DNA from: Alphaproteobacteria bacterium
GTDB lineage: Bacteria > Pseudomonadota > Alphaproteobacteria > Caulobacterales > Parvularculaceae
Direction: 5' to 3'
Assembly (NCBI GenBank): GCA_013151255.1
Contig: JAADIQ010000102.1
Coordinates: 1-64,000 of the forward strand
DNA length: 64,000 bases
Shown here: positions 57,306 through 64,000 of the stretch, one piece after another
How the letters are laid out: every line of letters begins with the position of its first letter
Numbering within the stretch: position 1 is the first letter of the stretch
Notes under the pieces: model-generated
Databases searched by the model: none
The model's input: the letters and a program-made list of their open reading frames with translations, nothing else
What the model was told of the DNA's origin: nothing
Program-made: the position numbers and the translations under genes

Positions 57306-58304
57306 TCATTGACTAAGCGCGATATCCATAGCAGCGCCAGTTTCGATATCCGGCGCCACCCCGACGCCTTCAATCCTCCCGTTTTCCGCCGAGTAGTAAT
57401 CAGCAATAGGCAGACTCAATTGAAACCCGCCTGGCACATCAAATATCTTCTGTGAAAGCATTTGGCCGGCGGTCGTTTCACCGATGATCTTTGCGCGCCC
57501 TGAAATTTTGAAGGCGTCGGCGGCAAGCTCCGCAGCGCTCGCCGTGCGTTTGCTGGTAAGGACGTATACGGGCCCCTCAAAAATCGGTTCAACCGGCGCA
57601 AAGCGCACTCTTATGACCGGCGCATCTTGAACATCGGCCCAGAACGCCCGGATAGACCAGCCATCCCAGGGCTCAACAGCCTTCATATCGGATGCGGTCG
57701 GCGCATGGTGATTTTCTGCATTCCAGCGTTGCGATACGAAACCGCCCGCGTCGAACGGTTGATCTATCACATGGCCAACCAGCGGACGGACCGCAAAGGC
57801 ACCGCCGCCATTTTCTCGCAGATCGATGATAAGGCTATCGGCGCCCTTATCGGCAATCGTTGCATAGGCGGCGTCAATCTCCTCTATCGTGTCGAGGCCC
57901 ATCATGGTGTTCACCGTAAGGATGGCGACATCGCCGCGCCATGTCAGAACCGCACCGCCGCCGCCAATACGCAAATTATCGAGATAGGCCGCCACGTCGT
58001 CCGCCGTTCCCCTCGCCGGATTAAGTTCGACATGTGAGAACGGGCCGTCTCTCCAAATCGCCCGAAACCCAGCGATGAAAGCTTCATCAGACCCGGCCGT
58101 CTGCGCTAACGCTGCAACCGCCGCCTCCACCTGCTTGTAGCCCGGCGTCTCCAACTCGGCGGGGTTGTAATGGTTGGCGCGCATCGTCTTTGCGATATGC
58201 GCGGCCACATCCACATAGTCAGTAGGCGGCGCTTGTGGTTCATCTGCATGCGCGACCGTAAACGATAAAATAGTTATGGCGCTGACGGCGAGGAACTTTT
58301 TCAT
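57306..58304 (-). CDS. Exported S41-family peptidase
   Basis: About 332 residues. A signal peptide (AVSAITILSFTVAHA) precedes an S41 core: VAILTVNTMMGLDTIEEIDAA, SLIIDLRENGGGAF and VYVLTSKRTASAAELAADAF, where the Ser in TASAAE is the likely nucleophile, and GETTAGQM. C-terminal processing peptidases of this kind act in the periplasm. No PDZ domain is obvious, so it is a short form. The ATG at 58304 is used. Confidence 0.85.
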   Translation of the reverse strand: MKKFLAVSAITILSFTVAHADEPQAPPTDYVDVAAHIAKTMRANHYNPAELETPGYKQVEAAVAALAQTAGSDEAFIAGFRAIWRDGPFSHVELNPARGTADDVAAYLDNLRIGGGGAVLTWRGDVAILTVNTMMGLDTIEEIDAAYATIADKGADSLIIDLRENGGGAFAVRPLVGHVIDQPFDAGGFVSQRWNAENHHAPTASDMKAVEPWDGWSIRAFWADVQDAPVIRVRFAPVEPIFEGPVYVLTSKRTASAAELAADAFKISGRAKIIGETTAGQMLSQKIFDVPGGFQLSLPIADYYSAENGRIEGVGVAPDIETGAAMDIALSQ

Positions 58305-58469
58305 TTTATGAACCCCTACTTCCCCAAGATGCGCGTTGCTATCCTTTGGCGACAGCAACGGTCATCGATCATTCGACGCCTTAGAAGATTTTTAGGGCGT
58401 TGAACATTCGTAGACGAAGCAAATTCGCCGGAATGACGGATTTTAGCGACAGGGCGCTTGGGCGGCGCG

Positions 58470-59192
58470 TCAACCGTTCGCCGGCAGCGCTGCTGCGCGT
58501 TCCTCATCGAGGTAGCGCACCGTCGCCGGTTTGATTGAGCGGTTTTCAAATTCAAACAATAGCGGATTGCCGGTTGGGATTTCCACATGGACGATGTCGT
58601 CGTCGGAAACGTTCAACAATAGCTTCACCAGCGCGCGCAATGAATTGCCATGGGCGGCGATGATCAGTGACTTGCCGTCTTTCAACTGCGGCGCAATCTC
58701 CGTTTCAAAATAGGGCACCACCCGCTCCAGCGTCAGCTGCAACGATTCCGCCACCGGCACATCTACGCCGAGCGCGCGATAGCGCGGATCGTCGGCCATA
58801 TTATACTTATTGTCCGGCGTCATCGGCGGCGGCGGCGTTGAATAGCTGCGTCGCCAGATTTTCACCTGTTCGGCGCCATGCTTTTCCGCAGTTTCTTTTT
58901 TGTTGAGGCCCGTGAGCGCGCCGTAATGGCGCTCATTTAGCCGCCATGACCGTGTCACCGGCAACCACATGCGGTCCATTTCATCGAGCATGAGCCACAA
59001 CGTGCGGATGGCGCGCTTTTGAACAGACGTATGGCAGGCGTCAAATTCCGCGCCGGTCGCGCGCAACAGCGCGCCAGCTTTTTCCGCCTCCTCGCGGCCC
59101 TTTTCGGTGATGTCGACATCGACCCAGCCGGTAAACCGGTTGTCGAGATTCCACTGGCTCTGGCCGTGGCGAACCAACGCAAGGCGCGTCAT
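58470..59192 (-). CDS. gpmA: 2,3-bisphosphoglycerate-dependent phosphoglycerate mutase
   Basis: Glycolytic dPGM of 240 residues. The phospho-histidine is H9 in [12 protein letters not shown], followed by [40 protein letters not shown] and the second catalytic His in [12 protein letters not shown]. Normal length. Divergent from the isoaspartyl peptidase gene. Confidence 0.97.
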   Translation of the reverse strand: MTRLALVRHGQSQWNLDNRFTGWVDVDITEKGREEAEKAGALLRATGAEFDACHTSVQKRAIRTLWLMLDEMDRMWLPVTRSWRLNERHYGALTGLNKKETAEKHGAEQVKIWRRSYSTPPPPMTPDNKYNMADDPRYRALGVDVPVAESLQLTLERVVPYFETEIAPQLKDGKSLIIAAHGNSLRALVKLLLNVSDDDIVHVEIPTGNPLLFEFENRSIKPATVRYLDEERAAALPANG

Positions 59193-59290
59193 TTGTCTCT
59201 CCTCGTAAAGTTTCGTCTGTTTAGGGGTTACGCAGCGCGTTGGCTAGGCGCACATAGGCGGTAGAGTATGCGTAGTTCCAGGATTTAGGG

Positions 59291-60187
59291 ATGACCAAAC
59301 CTTCCAAAGCAGCGCTCGCAATCCATGGCGGCGCCGGCGCGCGCGCCGGGCGCGATTATTCAAAAGCCGAGGCGCATCTTCTGGGCCTTGCTGTGCGCGG
59401 GCAGGAATTGTTGCAAGGCGGCGCCGAGGCGGTTGACGTGGTCGAACTTCTGGTGCGCGACATGGAACGCTCGGGGCTCTACATCGCCGGCAAGGGCGCG
59501 GCGCCAAACGCTGCCGGTTACGCCGAACTTGACGCTTCGATCATGACCGCTAAGCCCGGCGTCTTGCACCGCCAGGCAGGCTCCATCGCGGCGGTAAAAC
59601 ATCTTGTCAGCCCGATTGAGGCGGCGCGCGCCATCATGGATGAAACACCCCACGTTATGCTGGTCGGGCGCGGCGCGGAAAATTTCTGCCGTGCACGGAA
59701 TTTTGACTTTGTCGATAACCCGGACGCTTATTATGTGATTCCCGTCGGCGTCTTGCCGGAAGAAATGACGCAAGCCGAACTTGGCCACGGCACGGTCGGC
59801 GCCGTCGCCCGCGATGAGCAAGGCGGGCTTGCCGCGGCAACCTCCACCGGCGGCGTCTTCGGCAAGCTTGAAGGCCGGGTCGGCGATACGCCGCTGATCG
59901 GCTCAGGCAGTTGGGCTGACGAACATGTCGCGGCGTCCTGCACCGGGCTTGGCGAATATTTCATCCTCGCCGGCGGCGCCCAGGATGTGGCGAGCCGGGT
60001 GCGCTACCAGGGCGCCGATTTGCACCAGGCAACGGCAGGCCTCATCAAAGACGTCGCCCGGCTTGGCGGCGATGGCGGCGTGATAGCGGTTTCAGACGAC
60101 GGCGATATCGCCTTCGCCTGGAATTCCGACGGCATGAAACGCGCCGGGTTTGGTCCGGACCAGGAATTGTTTTCCGCGACTTTTTAA
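59291..60187 (+). CDS. iaaA: Isoaspartyl peptidase / L-asparaginase (Ntn hydrolase)
   Basis: 298 residues. [10 protein letters not shown] at the start and the autocleavage nucleophile T168 in [12 protein letters not shown] are diagnostic. The following [23 protein letters not shown] is typical of the plant-type asparaginase family. Splits isoaspartyl dipeptides and asparagine. Single-gene unit. Confidence 0.93.
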   Translation: MTKPSKAALAIHGGAGARAGRDYSKAEAHLLGLAVRGQELLQGGAEAVDVVELLVRDMERSGLYIAGKGAAPNAAGYAELDASIMTAKPGVLHRQAGSIAAVKHLVSPIEAARAIMDETPHVMLVGRGAENFCRARNFDFVDNPDAYYVIPVGVLPEEMTQAELGHGTVGAVARDEQGGLAAATSTGGVFGKLEGRVGDTPLIGSGSWADEHVAASCTGLGEYFILAGGAQDVASRVRYQGADLHQATAGLIKDVARLGGDGGVIAVSDDGDIAFAWNSDGMKRAGFGPDQELFSATF

Positions 60188-60211
60188 GAGCGTGTGAACA
60201 GCACGCCAGCG

Positions 60212-61495
60212 CTATTCATCAACGATTAAAAGATCGCGCCACACCAGACGGTGGTCGGAACTTTCAACCGGAAACCCCGGGCCGATGAGGTCGTAATATT
60301 CATCCTCCGGGCCGGGCCAGAAAATCCCTGACGCGCCGTCGCGCTGGCGCAGGCCAAACTTTGAATAGAGCACAACATCGAGCCTGAGATTGCCAATGCC
60401 GCGCTCCGGGTCGTCATTGAAGTCGGCCGTGTCTTCGGCAGCATCGCCGATATGGGTGAGGTTGGCGCCGCCCTGAAGGCCTGCCTGCACGGCCCCGCCA
60501 TGGCTCATCGGCGCAGGCGCCTGGGCCACCGCCGGCGCGTTTAGCAGCTGGCTGATAGCGCCCTCAACCGCACCGCCATCATTGGGATCGGCATTGAGAT
60601 CGCCCATAATTACAAAGCGCGCGCCAGCCTCAAGCCCGCCCGTAACGCCCATGTCATCATATATGTATCCGCCCTTGCCGTCCGTAATATAGTCCGCCCA
60701 GAAACGGTTTTCATCGAAATTGCGCTTTCCGTTGCGGTCTTCTTCGCCATCAAATCCCGGCGGCGTCGGATGGCTGGCGAGGACATGGACGCGGGACGCG
60801 CCGATGATCACCGGAACGTCCCAATAGTTTTTCGACGACAGGCGAAAATCTTCCAGCGCCTCGGCGCTGTACCAGTCTGCGGGTTCTGGCGTCGCCGGGT
60901 CGTCCGGCAAGAGCGCGCCGGGCATGTCTTTCCACAGGAATGTCTGAAAGGTGCGCACCGCCGCCTCGTCTATCGGATATTTCGACAGCATCGCCATGGC
61001 GTATTGGCCGGGGAATTCACCATAACCGAACGCGTCGCCGCCATAAGCGCGCGAGCCCGGCTCAGTTGTGACAACCCCGTCGCGGTTAAGATCGTGACCG
61101 GAGGCCAGCCCTGTATTGGATGGTGCAACGAAGACGTATGGGTAGATCGCGGGCGCGGCGCCGTTCTGGCTGACTTCTAGGTAGTTCTTCTGAAACGAGC
61201 GCAGAGCCGCGCCAGCCTCGTCATAGTCAAACTCATTGAGCACCAGAACATCCGGCGCCATGCGCTGAATAATTTCCGCAACTTTTCTTGCCTGTGCATT
61301 ATCCGGCGTTTGCAAATCTGTTTGCAACACGCCCTCCGCCGGGCGGTTCAAATAGGTGTTGTAGGTCGCAAAGCGCACCGTCTGTTCAGGCGATGCGGCT
61401 TCGACCGCCTGCTCCGGCTCAACTGCCGGCGCCGGCGCCTGTTCGCCGGAACACGCCGCCAGCAACAGCGCCGCAAGGCTCGCCAAAACTCTCAT
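60212..61495 (-). CDS. Exported endonuclease/exonuclease/phosphatase-family lipoprotein
   Basis: 427 residues. A lipobox LLLAACSG near residue 12-18 predicts an outer-membrane or periplasmic lipoprotein. The EEP core has RFATYNTYLNRPAEG, the metal Glu in LVLNEFDYDE, the DLNADPNDGG loop (about residue 297) and the late SSDHRLVWRDL Asp-His pair. Proteins of this type often cut phosphodiesters in lipids or nucleic acids; the substrate is unknown. Confidence 0.85.
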   Translation of the reverse strand: MRVLASLAALLLAACSGEQAPAPAVEPEQAVEAASPEQTVRFATYNTYLNRPAEGVLQTDLQTPDNAQARKVAEIIQRMAPDVLVLNEFDYDEAGAALRSFQKNYLEVSQNGAAPAIYPYVFVAPSNTGLASGHDLNRDGVVTTEPGSRAYGGDAFGYGEFPGQYAMAMLSKYPIDEAAVRTFQTFLWKDMPGALLPDDPATPEPADWYSAEALEDFRLSSKNYWDVPVIIGASRVHVLASHPTPPGFDGEEDRNGKRNFDENRFWADYITDGKGGYIYDDMGVTGGLEAGARFVIMGDLNADPNDGGAVEGAISQLLNAPAVAQAPAPMSHGGAVQAGLQGGANLTHIGDAAEDTADFNDDPERGIGNLRLDVVLYSKFGLRQRDGASGIFWPGPEDEYYDLIGPGFPVESSDHRLVWRDLLIVDE

Positions 61496-61568
61496 ATCGC
61501 ACCCTCTCCAACTCTCCCGGAGAGGCTACGCAAAATTACCGGCGCCGACAATCTCTTTGGTCAACAGC

Positions 61569-61934
61569 CTATTTCGTCTGCAAGCGGGCAATCTGTAATT
61601 CGATGCGTTTGAACTCGCGCAACATCCGATTGGACTCCATGCGCATCCAGAACCAAATTTTCATGAATCCGACCATAGTCATCAAGAGCCAGGTGACCGC
61701 GCCCCAATGAGCGGCCTCAAGGCCAGTTGGCGAATACAGGAAGTTCCAGCCCGTATAGACCGCGCCGACGAGCATAACCAGCATGACGAATGTCGCGCCT
61801 ATCGCGATCCAACCCTGCTTTCCGCGATAAACGCTAAAAAATAGAGTAAAAAGTCCCTGCTCGCCGAGTTGCTCGAACAACTCGCGCTCTTCTGCATCAA
61901 GGGCTTGTTGAATTTCTCGATCAAGATCGTTCAT
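61569..61934 (-). CDS. DUF6768-type two-helix membrane protein
   Basis: About 121 residues. A charged N-terminal helix (DLDREIQQALDAEERELFEQLG) is followed by two membrane segments (about 44-64 and 79-97) and a basic C-terminal helix. It matches the DUF6768 pattern found next to ECF sigma factors. Its start overlaps the sigma gene by 14 bases. It may act as an anti-sigma-like membrane partner, an inference from context. Confidence 0.75.
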   Translation of the reverse strand: MNDLDREIQQALDAEERELFEQLGEQGLFTLFFSVYRGKQGWIAIGATFVMLVMLVGAVYTGWNFLYSPTGLEAAHWGAVTWLLMTMVGFMKIWFWMRMESNRMLREFKRIELQIARLQTK

Positions 61935-62490
61935 TGGATTTTCCTCCTTCCAGCGCGTCGCGCATCTTGCGCCGCGCATGCATCAGACGGGTCTTGACGG
62001 TGCCCGCCGGAACCTCCAGCGCGACGGCGATTTCCGCAACGCTAAAACCTTCCTTGTAATGAAGAGCCACCGCCGCGCGTTGGCCCGGCGGCAGCGCCGC
62101 CATCACTTTATTGAGTGCGCCGCCATCAGCGGCCGCTTCCATGGCGCCGGTTGCGACTTCATTATTCTTAGGCTCGACCGCATAGGCGGCGACCGTACGG
62201 CGGTCGCGCTGGGTGCGGCGAATTGTGTCGGCGGCGCGGCGTGTAACGATGCGATAGGCCCAGGCCGGAAACACCGCCGCGTCTTTCAGGCGCGGCAACG
62301 CTCTGACAATATCGCGCCAGGCGTCCTGCACCACATCGCGCGCCATCTCGCCGTCACCGGTGAGCCGAAACGCATGGGCGAGCAGTCTCGATTGCCATCG
62401 CTGCGCCAGCCGGCCAAACGCCGCCCGGTCGCCAGCGCGCGCCGCCGCCGCCAGATATTCATCGAATATGCGTTCCGCATCCCGGCGCAT
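61921..62490 (-). CDS. ECF-type RNA polymerase sigma factor
   Basis: 189 residues with the sigma2 region (FGRLAQRWQSRLLAHAFRLTGDGEMARDVVQDAWRDI) and the sigma4 region (LPPGQRAAVALHYKEGFSVAEIAVALEVPAGTVKTRLMHARRKMRDAL). It is coupled to the DUF6768 gene. The group cannot be told from sequence here. Confidence 0.93.
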   Translation of the reverse strand: MRRDAERIFDEYLAAAARAGDRAAFGRLAQRWQSRLLAHAFRLTGDGEMARDVVQDAWRDIVRALPRLKDAAVFPAWAYRIVTRRAADTIRRTQRDRRTVAAYAVEPKNNEVATGAMEAAADGGALNKVMAALPPGQRAAVALHYKEGFSVAEIAVALEVPAGTVKTRLMHARRKMRDALEGGKSNERS

Positions 62491-62577
62491 GGCCCGCAGC
62501 CTTTCGGCAAAATTAAGCGTTCAGACCATAAGTCGCCGCTTGTGGCAAAGCGGTTCAAATAGGTTCCGCTGCGCGAT

Positions 62578-62650
62578 CTTTTGTCTCGCGGCGCGAAGAA
62601 GCGCCTCCGACGGGGCGGCCTAACCGGCCGGCGACCGGTCGGTCGCTTGA
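62578..62650. repeat. Palindromic repeat, family R4
   Basis: TCTCGCGGCGCGAAGAAGCG then CCTCCGACGGGGCGGCCTAA and CCGGCCGGCGACCGGTCGG closely resemble 3197-3265. It carries several overlapping hairpins (GCGCCTC/GGGGCG and CCGGCCGG/CCGGTCGG types). It lies upstream of the ECF sigma gene and after the glycosyltransferase gene, in a 266-base interval without a gene. Confidence 0.75.
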
Positions 62651-62756
62651 AGCGCCATGTTCAAACACTCTCCCTCATGCAGCACGATAAATACTAGCAA
62701 TCCATTGTTTTTAATGAAAATATTTTAAACTCAGGGAACCGTCAGGCGGCCGGCGC

Positions 62757-63778
62757 CTATTCGGCCGCCGCTTTTGCGGGCGGTTTGGCGTCCTCGCCGG
62801 CGCCGGCATAGACCTCGTCGACGATATAGATTGGCCGCCCTTTCACCTCGACAAACAGGCGCGCAATATATTCGCCCAATATGCCGACAGATATCATCTG
62901 CACACTGCCGAAGAAAAGAATAAATGTTAGCAGTGATGCATAGCCGGGCACATCATTGCCGGTGACAAGCGTTCTTATTATGATCACAGAAGCGTAGAGA
63001 ACCGAGAGCAAGGCGATAACGCCGCCGATATAACTCCAAACCCGCAACGGCGCGGTCGAGAAGCTCGCAAAGCCGTCAATCGCAAAGTTCCATAACCGCC
63101 AGAAATTAAATTTAGTCTCACCGGCGGCGCGCGCCGGGCGCGCATAAGCAACGCCTACGGATTTGAACCCGACCCAGGCAAACAATCCCTTCATAAAGCG
63201 CGACCGCTCAGGCAATGTCTTGATGGTTTCCACCACGCGGCGGTCCATCAACCGGTAGTCGCCGGTGTTCTCGGGAATTTTCACCGCCGATATCTTGTTA
63301 AACAGACGGTAGAACCCGCCCGCCGTAAACCGTTTGGCGAATGTATCGGCGCCGCGATCTTCGCGCGTAGCATAAACGACGTCATAGCCTTCGCGCCATT
63401 TTTCGATAAAACCTGCAATCAGTTCCGGCGGGTCCTGCAAATCGACATCCATCACCACCACCGCATCGCCCTCGGCGTAATCAAGCCCGGCGGTGAGCGC
63501 TGCTTCCTTGCCGAAATTGCGAAGGCGATGACGCGGATTTCCGAATGGCGGTCCGCGAGCGCCGAAAGCTGTGCACGCGTGTCATCAGTACTGCCGTCAT
63601 CGACAAACACCAATTCGTAACGCGCGCCGCCGCCCTTAATGATGTCCATCATTGCGGTGACAAAAGGCGCGATGGCGTCCGCCTCATTATAGCAAGGCGC
63701 GACAATAGAGATCAGCGGGCTGTCGGGGCGCACAATATTACGCGCCGGCCTACGTTCAATATCTGTAACGTCGCTCAC
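62757..63778 (-). pseudogene. GT2 glycosyltransferase (GtrB/ArnC-like), split by a frameshift
   Basis: Undecaprenyl-phosphate or dolichyl-phosphate-type sugar transferase. The 5' part has SIVAPCYNEADAIAPFVTAM, VFVDDGSTDDTRAQL and IRVIAF, then runs to a stop at 63452. The correct frame resumes at about 63519 with NFGKEAALTAGLDYAEG and continues with VMDVDLQDPPELI, FKRFTAGGFYRLFNKI-type motifs and two C-terminal membrane segments. The usual FSRNFGKEAAL is short by four bases at 63513-63523. An assembly deletion is likely, but the gene may be dead. Confidence 0.9.
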
Positions 63779-63900
63779 CTCTTCGCCCTCGCGGATTGGC
63801 GCTCAAAAGAGCTGCCCGATGGGCCCGAACTTGGCTGTCAGGCATTAAAAATTAACCAACACTTTACTATAAAGACCGAGCGCCAGACGGGTGCGCAGCG

Positions 63901-64000
63901 CTAAACGACAAATCCGACGATTTCCTTGACTTGTTTGACAATCGGGTCGGCGGTTGCCGCGGCGCGTTCCGCGCCGTCGCTCAGCACTTGCTGGAGGAAG
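63901..64000 (-). CDS. trpS: Tryptophanyl-tRNA synthetase, C-terminal fragment (runs off window)
   Basis: The last 32 codons read FLQQVLSDGAERAAATADPI and then VKQVKEIVGFVV before the stop. This matches the end of bacterial TrpS, with the typical DGAxRAxxxAxPxxxxVKxIVGF pattern. The assignment rests on the fragment only. Confidence 0.7.
   Translation of the reverse strand, partial: FLQQVLSDGAERAAATADPIVKQVKEIVGFVV

Noticed and set aside
62563-62567. GGAAC on the minus strand as a possible ECF/EcfG-type -35 box for the sigma gene
   Set aside because: No matching -10 (such as CGTT) at the right distance was found, so the short word alone is not evidence.

Overview
This window looks like part of an alphaproteobacterial chromosome. 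GC is moderately high, and most of it is densely packed housekeeping genes. The clearest signs are three gene blocks. One is ruvC-ruvA-ruvB-ybgC-tolQ-tolR-tolA-tolB-pal-cpoB-tilS-ftsH-folP-glmM, running from 45.1 to 27.6 kb on the minus strand. The second is aroA-cmk-rpsA. The third is the DUF4164-zapA pair divergent from tkt-gap-pgk-fba. A FYDLN/TIGR02300 protein next to tRNA-Ala, Coq4 instead of UbiX-type context, a CP4-like class II AroA, DUF6768 behind an ECF sigma factor and a CtrA-type TTAA-N7-TTAA site all fit. Parvularculales, Caulobacterales or a relative is a reasonable guess, but I cannot place it more precisely.

Layout. 0-3 kb: start of rpsA, cmk (frameshifted), aroA, then a TIGR02300 gene and tRNA-Ala(GGC). 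3.5-8.6 kb: a membrane-anchored fumarylacetoacetate-hydrolase-like protein, rfbB and rfbD (dTDP-sugar synthesis), and sqdB (sulfolipid head group). 8.6-11.2 kb: an overlapping aminotransferase/nitrilase/VOC operon. 11.5-16.9 kb: a MAPEG protein and a thiamine region with two TPP riboswitches. One riboswitch precedes a PH-like membrane protein gene coupled to thiC and then an unfamiliar AT-richer gene. The other precedes an outer-membrane beta-barrel gene. 16.9-26.8 kb: YHS and thioredoxin-like exported proteins, purA, serC-serA, a DMT exporter, PhzF, thiD and an HxlR regulator. 27-46 kb: glmM, folP, an inserted AraC + exported jelly-roll protein pair, ftsH (frameshifted), tilS, the tol-pal cluster and ruvBAC. 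46-53.6 kb: thiE, coq4, and the glycolysis/Calvin-type operon tkt-gap-pgk-fba. 53.9-64 kb: DUF4164-zapA, a hybrid histidine kinase with a MetOD1 partner, an S41 peptidase, gpmA, an isoaspartyl peptidase, an exported EEP-family lipoprotein, an ECF sigma factor with DUF6768, a frameshifted GT2 glycosyltransferase, and the end of trpS.

Three things stand out. (1) Three conserved genes (cmk, ftsH, a GtrB/ArnC-type glycosyltransferase) are broken by small indels that shift the frame in the same sense, in GC-rich tracts. This points to assembly or sequencing error, or less likely to decay. (2) The TPP-riboswitch genes include two with no assigned thiamine role (a bPH-like membrane protein and a beta-barrel), and possibly a third, RNxxxxH-motif gene. 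This is the best candidate here for undescribed biology. (3) Several families of dispersed palindromic repeats sit between genes. No CRISPR array, transposase, prophage or rRNA operon is visible.
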